Assembly: GCF_000002995.4 (NCBI RefSeq)
Contig: NW_025062478.1
Span: 13,202,001 to 13,266,000 of the forward strand
Reading direction: 5' to 3'
Length of the DNA: 64,000 nucleotides
Source: Brugia malayi
Taxonomy: Eukaryota; Nematoda; Chromadorea; Rhabditida; Onchocercidae
The notes under the pieces were generated by a model that saw only the letters and a list, made by a program, of their open reading frames with translations, did no database searches and was not told where the DNA came from. Position 1 is the first letter of the stretch. Each line of letters starts with the position of its first letter. Below, one piece after another: positions 27,078 through 41,100 of this stretch. The position numbers and the translations under genes were made by a program.

Positions 27078-28984
27078 CATTTATCGCTATTATTTTAAAA
27101 ATGAATTCTACGATTCATTATTTATTCTCATTACTATCATCAAATTCATCATTATTTAATTAGCAAATGGATGCAGTTATAATGATAATAAATAAATGAA
27201 TGGACGATGATAATAATAATCCTTGTATTACGCAATAACCTTGACCTTTTGGTTGACCCACAATCTGAATCATATTAAATATATTCGACATCCAATGATT
27301 GTTTACTATTTATATTAGTTATTTTTTTTCTTTTTTATTTTTATCTCAATTTTTTGTTTATTTATTTTTTTTTTCAAAAGTTTCTTTTCATTAATATTTG
27401 AATTAAATTTGCAATTAATAATATAATATAATACACAAAATAATGGTAAATATTTCATAAAAAGTAAAATGAGGAAATAATCTCAGAGAAAAAATTTTTA
27501 TAATTTGCTTATTTTACTTTTTTTTTTTTATAGTTTTTGCAATTTTTTCTTTTCATAAACTTTATCAATGCTTACTTTGCTTTTTTTTTATACTTAAAAT
27601 TAATCATACAGTAATCAAAAATTTATTTGCCAGTTTCTGCTGCACTAAAAATAATAATAATAATTCGGACAACACTAAATGCTACCTTTAATATTCTCGA
27701 ACAATAAATGTATGTTTTTTTTTTTTTTTAGAAAGAAATTTTAAAGCAAAACTGGTTTACTCGTCAAAATTTTTCATCTCACTGAAAAAAAAAAAAAAAT
27801 TGTAATTTTTCCACTCACCCATTTACATTTCTCATTTCTTCATTTTATTTTTTCCTCGTTTTTTTTTCCTCTCATTTTACAAATTCCAATGATACTTAAA
27901 TGAAATATTTAATTTATGTTTAATCATTTTGAACTTTAAAATTATCATTTTGGATGTAATTAATAGGGTTATGAAAATTTTAGCCTAAAACATTTTTAAT
28001 TAATCAATTAGTCATTTGTAAAAATGATTAATTATGATTTAAAAATTTATAATCAGATGCTCAGCTGTAAAATAATACTTGTTAATATTACTTATTTAAT
28101 CAATTCAAAAAAAAAAAATTTTATTTTTCCTAAGCTAAAATTAAATTATTAAAAATTATCACTTACTAAATAACTTAACGATTTATTTAATCATTGCTAA
28201 ATTTATAAATAATATAATTTTTTGAATATTTGAATTTAGTAGCAAGAATTGATGAATTGCTCTATCATTTTGCATATAACAGATATTCTTATCATCCTTT
28301 TTGCATTTTATGCTTGCTTGCAAATAAATTATTGTAATTTGAAAATATTTATAGTGATAATGATGATGATAGTGATGATGATAATGATAATAACAGTGAT
28401 AGATTTTATTTATAATTATAACTATGAGCAGAAATTATAATTACTTGTATCATTTAAACTAGTGCAGATAATTATTTGTATAATTCGAATATAATTTTGC
28501 AAAAAGAGAAAAACAAAAAAGCTAATAATTGATTGTTCAGAATTATTAATTATTATGATGGTGGTCTAAATTAATTATTAGACTTACTTAATTACTTATT
28601 TATATTTATGCTAGCAAAACTAAATTACACACAGAACTTAAATATCCAATCAATAACATATGCTTGTTAATTATAATCGAAAAATTAATCATTTTATTAT
28701 TGTTTATTACTGTTATAATTATTGTTTATGTTAAATTTGATAAATAAATTAGAAAAAAATAATTTAATAATTTGAAATAGTTTAATACTTTTATATGAGA
28801 AGGAAATGAATAATAATGTAGAAATTTTAAGATAATTATAATAAAATTTGTCGAATAGCATTAGCTTAATAAATTTTCTCAAATAACAGTTATAAGTATA
28901 ATTAATAAAACTATGAAATGAAATAATAATTATTTTTTTCCTTCCTTCTTTCATTTATTTTTATTGTATAAATTTTTCTTTTGT

Positions 28985-29090
28985 TCTCTATTCATTTCCA
29001 TTTTCATTTCATTTTATTTTATTCCATTTCATTTTATTTCCATTTTCATTTCATTTTATTTTATTCCATTCTTTTTCATTTCATTCATTT
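28985..29090. repeat. TTCAT/TTTTA pentamer minisatellite
   Basis: Alternating TTCCA, TTTTC, ATTTC and ATTTTA blocks, including an approximately 40-bp block duplicated in tandem. It is related in style to the GAAAT/GAATT array at 41415, read on the other strand. Confidence 0.8.
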
Positions 29091-30095
29091 TGCTTGAACA
29101 AATAAAACAAACACACTTAGAATATATATATTATATCATTTATTTAAATGTCAAAGAATCGGAAATTTTTTTCCATTTTTTTTCCTTCTCTTTTTTTTTA
29201 GTCTTTCTCTACCTTTTCTATTATCCATTTCTCTATTCTTTTCTCTTTTTTCCATTTTTTTTTCATTCTTGAAAAATCATTCAGTAATAATCAAAAAAAA
29301 GGGGAAAGAGTCTCACTATTATAATGCTAATTTATTTTTTTTTCTTATCGGTACAGATTTACCTTTTTTATCTTTTTTAGTATTTATGCTAAAGATTTTT
29401 GAAACATATAAATAAATTTTAGATATATTTAAAAATGTGAGAATAATTGAAACTTCAAATTTATCAAATTTTCATTTAATCTATCTTTGAGAATGTGGCA
29501 GTCATTCCTAACTAGTGATGTAAATAAATAAATAAATATAAATTAAATATTAATGTGTATATTAAAAAAAGGAAAAAATGCAATTTTAAAATTGTTGAAA
29601 ATTTTATATAAATTATCATTGAATATTTCAATCATTTATACAATTAACATAAATGTTTTTTATTTAATCTTTTTTTTTTGCCATATACACTAGGAAAAAT
29701 AAAACAAAAATAAAACGAAGAAAAAAGGGAGAAATATGAAATTTTAAATTTTATAAAATTTAATAAATAAATTCAATCAAATGAGTGATATCAAAATAAT
29801 TTACATTTTAATGTATTAAATATATTCATTATATCATAAAGATAATTTTAATAGCTATCAAAAAAATGAAAAAATACAATAAATAAAAATTTTTTTTTCT
29901 TCTATTAAATTTCATTTCATTTCATATAAAATCATCATTTTCAAAAGTATATTTTAATGTAAAAAGCAAATGGAAACGATTTATTACACCTCTCTGTTAG
30001 ATCTATCCGTCATCACTTATCATTTTGATAGCACAAAAATGACATTTATTTGTATGCTTATCATTTCATCTCACTTGATAAATTCTGTTATAAGA

Positions 30096-30280
30096 CTTTT
30101 ACTATTAACTATTTCATTTCAAATATTCAAGTATTATTGTTAGCTTTTACTATTAAGTATTTCATTTCAAATATTCTATTATTGTTAGCTTTTACTATTA
30201 AATATTTCATTTCAAATATTTAAATATTATTGTTAGCTTTTACTATTAAGTATTTCATTTCAAATATTGTATTATTATTA
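30096..30280. repeat. 45-48-bp tandem repeat, four copies
   Basis: CTTTTACTATTAAGTATTTC followed by ATTTCAAATATT begins at 30096, 30144, 30189 and 30237. Unit lengths alternate 48, 45, 48 through small indels near a TATTATTGTTAG end. Confidence 0.92.
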
Positions 30281-30909
30281 TTATTATACTCTCTTTCTTC
30301 TTATTTTTTATATTTCTATTATTTTTTCCTTTTTTTTATTTTTTAATTAAAGATATAAAGAAAATTATAAATAAATTTAATTATGTTTTATGCAAACGGA
30401 ATTAAATTAATTATTAAAAAAAGGAAATAAATACTTATTTGTTTATTATTTAATTTTTTTCTTTTTATGTATATTCATGTATACATTATTGATTATATGA
30501 TTTAACTATTATTTTATAGCAATTAATCAATAAATCTTAGATAAAAATAAAATTAAGTGATAATATTTTGAAAAAGGAAAAAAAAAAAGAATTTATATTT
30601 TTTTTTTTGTTTACGTAAAAATTAAATTAAAATTGAGTACTAATTTTTCATAAATGATAATAAATATTGATAAAATATTGATATTGATAGAATACAATTA
30701 GTTTTAATTTACTTATCATAAATCTGAATAGGCTTTTTTCTCCTTCCCTCTCTCCCTCTCTCCCTCCCTGTCTCTCCCTCAAAAAATAAAAATCTCTCTT
30801 TAGACAAAAATCTCTTTTTTTTTTCTTTATCACTGGACTTACTAGTAATATTAACAATTAAATTTTAAATTATTGACTACTATACTTGTTTTTTATTTAC
30901 TAATTTATT

Positions 30910-30951
30910 CTAATATTATTAGAGTAATGTGAGAATCTCTAATAATATTAG
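30910..30951. repeat. Perfect 15-bp inverted repeat, 12-nt loop
   Basis: Arms CTAATATTATTAGAG and CTCTAATAATATTAG flank TAATGTGAGAAT. Confidence 0.85.
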
Positions 30952-33900
30952 TTATTTTAATTAATTATATTAAGTCATTAAGTTATTCTAATATTATATT
31001 CAATAATTAGCATATATAAAAATACAATTTCTATATTATTAATGCAAATTTCATTCATTTTATTTAAAAGCAATATTTCAAATTCTCTAATAGCATTTGC
31101 TAATGCAAATTGTTATATATTAAATATTTGCTATTAGTGTTGATGGATTGGAAGTGAGATAGTAGTTAGTATAAAATTGATATTATATGTATTTCTAATT
31201 CAATTAAATTATTATTTCAATTTCGTTTTGAACACATTTTGTTTTTAATTTAAATTATGCTTATTAATTTCAATGATAATGTGAGACAGAAATGGATTAT
31301 TACTTTGTTTTTATTTTTTTTATTTTTTAAAAAAGAAGAAATGGAATCTATGAATGAATAGAATTATACTTGTAAGAGTGTTAGAAAAATTTTAATTAAT
31401 TAATAATTGCAAATTTTTGTACATTTTCATTGCAATCCTTTCAAAGATAGATTTTTTAATGTTTTTTATAAAATTTTTTCCGCATTTCTTTTTTTTTTTA
31501 ATTCTTTATTTTTTTTAAAAAAAAAAAAAAAAAAGAATAAAAGATTTCATAATTAAAATTGAAAAAAAAAAATTTTTTTTTTCCATCTTTAAAATATTGC
31601 AATAAAATTATGCATTAGAAAATATTTTATGAGATAATGAAAATTAATTCATTGAGAGAAATAAAATGAAATTATGTTTAAAATCGACATAATTTTTTTT
31701 TTTAAATTTATTTTTAAAAAAAAAGTAAAAATGTTTGTAAATTTTTAATTTTAAAAATTTAAAGAATTTACAACAAAATTTTAGCTATAAATGTATAAAT
31801 GTGGAGAAATATGAAAAATAATTTGCTATTATTTTTTTTAAAAAAAAAATAATTTTGATTAGAAATGGTTATTTGTAGAAATATCATTTATATACTTCCA
31901 ACATATTATCAATAATTCCAATTGTTGGAACAGTTTTTTTTCTTTTTTTTTTTTTAATTAACTTTTTAATTATATGACTTTGATATGATAAAAGTTAAAC
32001 ATTTATATAATTTGCTAATGTAAGCCACTTTACAAAAATTTATATATAAACTTTTGTAAACTTTTTTAACAAATATTTAAATTGCAATGAACTGAAAATA
32101 AATTATCAAATTGATCTTTGGTATTTTAAACAATTCTAATGCTATAAATGCTATGAAATCATTAGTACAATGCATAATTCAAATAAAATCTCAAATATAA
32201 TCGATTTTAAATGGTATAATTTCTATGCATAAAATAAAATATATTTTAAAAAAATTTTTTTAATAATTTTATGAAATTTTTTTTTTGCTACATAAACTGA
32301 AATCTTATATATTATTAAAAATAATAATTTATTCAATTTAAAATTTTTATTATCATAAATTAATCCATTCATTTTTTAATTTGTTGATTTCAAAAATTTG
32401 CATAAATAAATTAAAATGTTTCAGATTTAAAATTTAAATTAAATTATTCTTTTATTACTATTATTTTTTCCTTTTGTCTTTTTGAAAGAAAATTTATTAT
32501 CTGAATGAAATAGCGAAAGCAATCAATCGATCAATCAATCAATCAATCAATCATTATCGCTATCATAAACATTATAAAATGAAATTTTCACTGATGCTAT
32601 CAGTAGTAACTAACATCGCTTGGTACTTTGATTTTATTCTTTCTTTGCTTTCATTTCATTTTTATTTCATTTATAGTAACACACTTTTCATATGATAATT
32701 AATTAATTAATTTTGTCATTTTTAAAGTTTATTTTTCATTTTTTTTACAATATACCAAAAAAAAAAATAATTATTATTATTGTTATAGTGATTAAATTAA
32801 AAGATTATTATGAATATATTATCATTTGTAAATATATAATACTATTAGTTATTAACTAATTTTTCGCTTTTTTTTTTCCTTTCAATTTTAATAATTTAAA
32901 TAATTTATTTAAAAAATTATATATTATTTTAGCAGGAAAAATTTGTGAAAATTTAGATATACTTTTTTCTTTTTTTGCCCGAATTTTCGTTTACATATTT
33001 TAATATAAAAGTCGAACAGAAATGTGATATTTATTTATTTTCGATACTTTTTTAAATTTAAATAGTTCATTAATTATTTGAATTATTATAGGGTGGAAAA
33101 TTAAAATTTAATTTAACCTTATTTTTTTGCATTTTTAATATTTTAAATAATTTATTTAATAATTTCTATATTGTTTTTAAAAGGGAAAAGTAATTACCTT
33201 TATGTACATAAATATTGCTTACCGTACTATAAAAATATAATTTTTGAAAAATTTTCAAGTAAACAAATTTTTTTTTTTCAATAATATAAAGATTGAAAGA
33301 GAGAGAGAGAGGGAGAGAAAGCGAAAGAAAGAGAGAGGAAGAGTAATCTGATCTGATAAAGCTTTTATTAAAATGAATAACAAATTCAATGTGCAATGAT
33401 TGATTGCTAAATTTGAATCATATAATTTATTAATATATTAATTATTATAAAATTCGGAACAGAAAAAAAAAGAAAAGAAAATTTTGAAATTAATATTTAA
33501 TAATTTTATATTTTTTTTAAAAAAAAAGAGAAAGAAAAGGTGAATGAATAAAATTAATTACTACTTGTTTATATTTCTTTTCTATATATAACTCTTTCTC
33601 TCTCTCTCTTTCTCTCCCTCTCTCTCTCTCTCTCTTCTCACCTGCTAAAAGATAAAAGTACACATGAAATGTTGCTAACTTGTTTCTTTGTAATAGAAAT
33701 AAGTCAATTATCAGTTTAAAAGTGAAAAAAAAAAATCGAAGTTCAACTTATTTCCATATCTCTCCTTCTTTTTTTTATTTATTTATCATTTTTTTCTTAA
33801 TTTTGTTATCTGTTATCAATTTTTCTTTTTTTTTTTTTGTTTCTTTATGAAGAAAAAGTTTTCATCGATGTAATATTAATATTTAAATATTCTTAAAAAT

Positions 33901-34278
33901 GATATTTAAATTTAAATTATATAGAAAAGCAATAAATGGAAATATGGTAAATTGATTTCAAATATTTTATTTCGATTATTTGTAAATAATAGAAGCATAA
34001 GAAACAATGATTTGATGACATATGACATGTTTTTATGATGGATTTTATTTCCTTTCTCTCTTTTTTTTTTTTTTTTTTAAAATTTCATTTGTCATATTTA
34101 CTGGGTTAGAATTGATTGTTTCCTTTCTTTTTCTTTTAAAATGATTTTAAGCTATCCTTTATGTTTGTCTGTTATTGTGCTTTTTGCAATTTGACAATTT
34201 CATTTTCTATATTTTTTAAATTAAATATGCACTTTTGTTTATCTGAATGAATGAATGAATGAACTAACAACAGAAAAG

Positions 34279-34310
34279 CGGGCAATTCAACACGGGATGT
34301 GAATTGCCCG
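34279..34310. repeat. GC-richer 11-bp hairpin
   Basis: Arms CGGGCAATTCA (34279-34289) and TGAATTGCCCG (34300-34310) pair perfectly around the loop ACACGGGATG. Its C/G content is unusual for this region. Confidence 0.85.
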
Positions 34311-36628
34311 AGCTAAAAGGCGGGTAAATAAGAAAACGATGAAAGATAGGGTGAAAATAAGAGTTCAGCAAGCGAATATTTGATTATCAAAAAAAAAGAA
34401 AAAAAAGGCATTAGCTATTCTTGTATAATTGCTAATTTAACTTTTGGTCGATTGAAGTACATTGGCGAAAAAAAAAAATTGAAAAATTTGTTTTTTGAAA
34501 ATATAATCAAAAAAAAAAAAAAAATAGAATATTTCATATTTTTAAACATTAATTTGTTAATTTTACATTTATTGTGTAAAAAACTTTTTTTTTTTGCTTT
34601 CATTTTCTTTTTTTTTCTTTTTTGTTTTTGTTCTATTATTTTTTTTTTTTTTATTCAAACAATAAGTAATTTGATACATTTTACTTATTACTTAAAATAT
34701 TTGAATTATAGAATATTTGAATTGAAGCTTACTTTATTATAATTTCATATTTTATATTGTAAATTTATATTGTAAAAATTTATATTTATTTATATTTATA
34801 TTACAAAAATTTGTATTTATATTGTAAAAAAGTAAAAAATTAATATTTATATTGTAAAAATAAAAAAAATTTGCAAATCTCCTTCAAGCAAATTGATAAT
34901 GAATGATAAAATTAAATTATAAGAACGTTTATTCATGCGCAATTAAAAAATATTGTAATTATTATAAATTTAAAATTTTTCAAATTCTATTATTCTTTTT
35001 TGAGCATTTTTTGATAGCATTAAATACATTTCTTTTCTTTTTTTTTTTTTCAATTCCTTTTTCCTCAAAATTTCCTCAGATGAAAAATAATACGAATTTG
35101 GGATTTTTTTCCCGCATATTTCATGCCTGAATTTATGTTTACATTTATTTTGCAAATAGTTTTATAATTTTTGATCTGTAAAATTTTTTATCATATTTTT
35201 TAATACACAACTTTTTTTCATTTTATCGCTTATCAGAAATTTTTTCGTCATCGAAACAATCATTTTGTTAGCCTTCTCATAGCTTATTAAACACAACGTA
35301 TGATATATGATAATAGATAAGAAGAATTTTATCTTTTATCAATTTTTATATTTAAAATCTTAAAATGTATAAAAGCAAAAAAAATACCATTAAAATAATA
35401 TCACTTATATAGCATTCTGATAAATTCGATAATTTAATCATTTTTATGAATGAATCATTTATGAAATATCATATATACTGATTGATAAAAAATACTGAAT
35501 ATAATTGTAATTATAATTTTAAGTGTTTAAGTGTTAATTAATTCAATTTTAATTAGCGCTAGCAAAAGAAATTTTTTAACTGATAATGATAAAAAATAAA
35601 AGTAATAATTATATTTATACAACATCTGATATAGTTATTTTTTTTTTAAAAAAAAAGAAACACTTATCATTAACGATGAAAGTTAGAACTTTGTGATAAA
35701 GATTTATACAAATTATATTAGTAATTGATTAGAATTATCATTAAAAAAAGTTAATACTTTGATTTAGTAAACAATAATAATTATAATAAAATATTATAAA
35801 TGAATTTTATCATATAATTCAATAATGATTATGTATTTAACATAATAATCATACAGTATAATATATTTTATTAAGTAAAAATTATTAATTCATTTGTAAG
35901 AAAAAATTTTTAATGAGAATTAATTATACATATAAATTTACATATTATTGTTTATTTATTTATTCGTTTATTTATTTATTTATAAATCTATACAAGACAA
36001 AATATGGTAAGGCAATTCTTTACAGATTGGTAGAAAAAGAAAACAAACTAAAAGTGTCCCCTTGTCTCTGTTCTTGTCCTCCTCCATCCTTTGTTGACAT
36101 CATTATACCCCCTGTCTTTTCATCATCATACCGTCATCATCAGGAATTCATCGGGTATATATATAGCTATGACATTGCAGTAGCATTTTGTACGATAATT
36201 TCGTTATCATTTTTTTTTTTTTATTTCTTTATTTATTTATAATGTATGAAAGACAAAATATAGTCTATCATTTTTAAATCATTAAAAAAAGAAATTAATA
36301 ATAATTAATTAGTAGTAAATTTCTATTAACCTATTCATTTATTTAAATTTTCCATTAATCTTTTCCTCTTGTTTTTTTCTTTTTTTTTTATTAACTTTTT
36401 TCCTCTTTTTTTTTTATAAATTTTCAGCTCCACTTCTTTTTTTTGTAATTTTTTATTTAATTTTAATTAATTTTTTTTCTTTTAAACAAATTATTACATT
36501 GTTGTTGAATGCATATATTAATTTAATAAATTTCATAGTAATGCATTATGGTTAATGATTAATGACATTTATCAAAAATATATATTTTCAAATTTTATTT
36601 ATTCCTTTCTTTCCTTTTGTTTTTATTT

Positions 36629-37162
36629 TCTCTCTCTCTCTCTTTCTCTCGCTCTCTCTCTCTCTCTTTTTATTTCGTTCTTTCATTTCAAAATATTGTC
36701 ATTCCTTTGTTTAATCAGTTTTTTTCCTAGGAAACAATAAAATTAATTGTTATAGCTTTTGAAATTTTGGTAATAATTTCAATTTATTTAATTATTTTAA
36801 TATTTAATTATCATTTAAAATTTATATACTTTTGTTAAATTTACTGAAATAATTATAAATCAAATTCATTGGAAGTATTTTTAAAAGGCAAAAAAAAATT
36901 TTTTTTTTAAGATATATTTATTTCTGTTTGTACATTTTCCCTTTTTTCTTTTTCTCGCTTTTCATTTGCTGGCCACTAAACTGAGTCAATATTTCTTTTT
37001 TCATTTTTTTTCATTTTTTTTTTTTTGTTGGAATGAGCCTTTTTTAAAAAGAGCCATTATTTTCCATTGCTATTATTTCGATCATATGTCTTTGTTATCT
37101 TCTCTCTCCCTCTCTCTCTCCCTCTCTCTCCCTGTCTCTCTCTCTCTCTCTTTCCCTCTCGT
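36629..37162. repeat. CT-dinucleotide tracts upstream of the BAH gene
   Basis: Two nearly pure TCTCTC tracts (36629-36667 and 37099-37162) lie within 1 kb of the first coding exon on the coding-strand side. Similar tracts recur inside the gene (38098-38126, 42593-42617, 44013-44047) and just after it (48021-48064). Confidence 0.85.
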
Positions 37163-37460
37163 TATATATTTATGTTTGTTTGTTTAGTGATATAAAAATT
37201 TTTTATCCAATTTTTCAAATCAAATTTGAATTAATTTAAACTAAAAGAATTTTTTAGCATTATTATTGTACAATTTAGTTATTAATAGTTTCAGAATTGA
37301 TTTTTCTTTTTCCAAAAATATTTTTTTTTTTTTTAAATTTGTTTTTTCAGTGTAATTTTCATTTGTTATCTTTCCTTTTTTTTTCCTTTTTTTTTTTAAT
37401 TTTAAATCGTTAAACAATTTTTTTCGCTTTTTTTTTTACTATCAAATTTCTTTTTTTTTC

Positions 37461-37538
37461 AGGTGAAAAGGAAAGAAAAAAGAGAGAAAAAAAGAAGAAA
37501 GAAGAAACGAAAAAGAATTGCAATTGTAAAAAAGTGAG
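37461..37538 (+). promoter_or_regulatory. Splice or trans-splice acceptor and 5' UTR of the BAH gene
   Basis: A run of T ends in TTTCAG at 37457-37462. A purine-rich 76-nt leader follows up to the ATG at 37539, with an in-frame TAA at 37527. This fits either a spliced-leader acceptor or the last junction of a longer 5' UTR; the sequence alone does not decide. Confidence 0.6.
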
Positions 37539-38093
37539 ATGATAACAACATCAACAATATCAACAGCTGTTGATGTTACGCTTAATTTGGTTATTCCGGA
37601 TGAAACAAGTACCACAATGGAACGGAATAAACCGGAAAAGCACAATGAGCAATTCTTATTTATTGATGAAAATGATAAGAATGAATTACAATTGAGTAAT
37701 GAATCAACAATACCGGATTGGACTGAAGTTATGCAAATATCGGAAACAGTTATTGATAATAATAATAGGTAAGAATGTTAAAAATAATTAGTAATAATAA
37801 TAGATATCAAAAGTAATTACTGATAATAATAGGTCAGAATATCAAAAAATAATTATTGATTGGGATAGATGAAAATATCAAAAAATGATTATCAATTCTA
37901 ATAGATAAGAATATCGAATGTATTAATTAATTAGTAATAGGTAAATTATTTGAATTACTATTAAAAATAATTGGTAATAATAATAGTAGATAGATTTATT
38001 TATATTTTTTTAATTTATCATCAATTTTATTTATTCATTTGAGAATAGGTAATTTACCCAATTTAATATATAATATTAAAAAGTGAATGTCTT

Positions 38094-38124
<31 letters not shown>

Positions 38125-41100
38125 TTTTGTTTCTTTTTTCTAGCTAATTAATGAAATCTTTTAAAATAATTATTTACTTTTATATCATTTAGAATTATCA
38201 TTGATTTGATCAAGTTAACCCTTTTTTTTTCCCTCCTCTGATCAATTTGACAATTAATTTGTTGATCATTTGACATACATATCGTAGCAGTAATAATAGA
38301 TTATCGAAAAAATGAAAAACTAATAAATAATTATTATTTCTAGTTGTTATTTAGTTTACAACTCTTATCATTACTAATTTAAATTATTTAAATTTCCAGT
38401 TTTTCATAATTTATTTATAATTTCAGTGAGTGTTTTTAATCTTCTATTAGCATTATTTAATAAAAATATTATTGAAGAAAATTGCTTAACAATTATATTT
38501 TCATTTCTTTTTTCTTTTTTTTTTTTTGATATATACAATGAAATTTGTTAAATTGTGACAAAAATTTTAATCAATCACAGATTATATGTTAATTTAGTAG
38601 TTTAGTAGCTTGAATTTATTTCATCTTTAAAAGTAATAGTAATTTTTAAAAAAGAAAAAATAATAATAGAAATTTAAGGTAATAATAATTAAAAGAATTA
38701 GGTATTAATTGTTAATTTTTCAAAATTTATTACTGAATATTATCGGTTTTTTTTTTGATTAAAATTTTTCATATTTATTAATGTTATTTACGTTTTATGT
38801 TTTTTTTTTTCGTCCGGAATAAATGCATTTTTATTTTTATTTTTTTATTATTATGTTATTAATTTGAGATTTTAAATAATATTTGAATACAAAATGATTT
38901 ATATATTTTTTTCTATTAGGTATAATAAATCGGATGATGAAAGTTCAAAGAAATCTGCAAAAATGACAACATCATCGGATGCATCAACATTTGATTTTAC
39001 AAAAATTGAAACTTTATTTTCAAACTCAACGGCAACATCCAGTACTGATAAGGCTGAATGCGATGAGATAAATGCAAAAGATGATGATGATAATGATAAT
39101 GATAATGATAATGATAATGGTAATAGAGAGGAAAGCAATGTATCAAAAGAAAAGGTTTGATTTTTTTCTTTAATTTTTCTTTTATTCCTCTTTTTTCTTT
39201 CAAAAAAAAAACTTTTAAACTGATATTTATTATTAATTTAAAATTGTATCAAATCAATTTAATGGGATTTAATGTTATAATTTGCAATTTAAATAAAATT
39301 TTTTTCAAAAAAAAAAAATACACAATTTTAAAAAATATATTTGAAGTATTTTAACATTTTGTTTTATTTTTACACAATTTTAGAAAATATATTTGGTTTA
39401 TTTTAACATTTTATTTTATTTTAAAAACTTTTTAAAATGTTTGACTTTTAACTTTTCTTTTCTTTTTTTAAAGTGAATTTATAAAATTAATATTTAAATT
39501 TGAAATTATTTTATTATTCTATTCATTTTTTTTTCTATTTTAACACTATCCTATATGATAAGTACTTCAGCAAAATATTAATATATTGCTTCGATTAAAT
39601 AAGCATCATTTAAATTAATTTTTAAAAAAATAAATCATTTAAATTAATTCACTTGTTTGAAAGAAACTTTTTTCTTTTCTCTCATTGCATTTTTTTTTTC
39701 TTTTAATTTCTTTTTAAGCATTTTCCATTCCTTTTTTTTTCCTTGCGAATTATTAATTCCATAAATGGTTAGATAAGATGAAATTATTGTTGAACTGATC
39801 ATTTATCAGTTATCAGTATACATTTTGATATGATAATTTTTTTTTTTTTGTTGTTCAGATAGTTATATAATATTTCCGGTTAACTGACAAATATCTTTAC
39901 TTTAGTTAATATTTCTATGTTCCCAACAAAAAAATGTTTTTTTGTTGATTCGTTGACAAGAAAAAGTACTTTTTTAGTAGTACCGGAAATGCTCCAGCAT
40001 TCTCGTCAATTCTTGTTGACCCTCTTCAGATGGCAAAATGGGAAATGTCTTATTGGTTGATATTAGGATCTCTCTCAAAATGATAATCTATTATAATTTG
40101 AAATGGAATTCCTCATATCACTTTTCTTTTTTTTTCTTCTTTTTCTTTTTTTTTTGGCAATTATAAAAATTTTTTTCTTTTTTTACGTATAAATAATTAT
40201 GGTTATCATTTAATGTTAACGATGATATGTTAACAGTACCTTATCGTAGTGTACTGTAATAATCCTAGTACACAAGCTTAGATGGTAACGTGACACTGAT
40301 ATGTTAACAGTACCTTATCATAGTGTACTGTAATAATCCTAGTACACAAGCTTAGATGGTAACGTGACACTGATATGTTAACAGTACCTTATCATAGTGT
40401 ACTGTAATAATCCTAGTACACAAGCTTAGATGGTAACGTGACACTGATATGTTAACAGTACCTTATCATGGTGTACTGTAATAATCCTAGTACACAAGCT
40501 TAGATGGTAACGTGACACTGATATGTTAACAGTACCTTATCATGGTGTACTGTAATAATCCTAGTACACAAGCTTAGATGGTAACGTGACACTGATATGT
40601 TAACAGTACCTTATCATGGTGTACTGTAATAATCCTAGTACACAAGCTTAGATGGTAACGTGACACTGATATGTTAACAGTATCTTATCATACTAACTAA
40701 TATTGTTAGTATACAAGCATATGATTGGTATTAATAAATTTGCTAAAATAAGATATGGTAGTTAATTATTTATGTGATAGATAATAAATATATAAATTTT
40801 GATTTAGATATAAAAAATTTAGCTAAAAGAAAATTGTTTACTGTCTTTTTTGTTGTTTAAAAATAAATTTTAGGAAAATTTACTTTTTTTTCGTTTTGCT
40901 TTATATTTTCAATGACAAATATTGAATGCTTTGTAAATGTTTGCAAGAGTTTTGTCTAAATTATTATAAAATATTACTATTATTCATTGCAGTAAGTTGT
41001 GAGTTTGAAATGGAATACTTTCTTAATATTTCAATGATTAGAAATTGAAATTAACTTAGATGTTAGCTTTTTGTTTTTTTGTTTTTTTTTTTGGGTCATT

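Larger units (their letters stand above)
21421..30095. other. Gene-free AT-rich stretch with simple repeats
   Basis: No gene seen in 8.7 kb. It holds dense poly-A/poly-T runs, an 8-bp tandem AGCTAATG (six copies, 26080-26126), a CT tract (about 26375-26423), (TTA)n runs (26527-26600, 27027-27077), two neighbouring small hairpins (26962-27006) and a TTCAT/TTTTA pentamer-like tract (28985-29090). Phe/Lys-rich open frames come from homopolymers. Confidence 0.55.
30281..37460. other. Gene-free stretch upstream of the BAH gene
   Basis: No gene is proven here. It contains a 15-bp perfect hairpin (30910-30951), an AATC run (32520-32553), GA and CT tracts (33298-33340, 33591-33640, 36629-36667, 37099-37162) and a GC-richer hairpin (34279-34310). 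A less AT-rich island at 36040-36190 lies 1.4 kb before the BAH gene start and could be promoter or an unrecognised exon. AT runs fill the rest. Confidence 0.5.
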
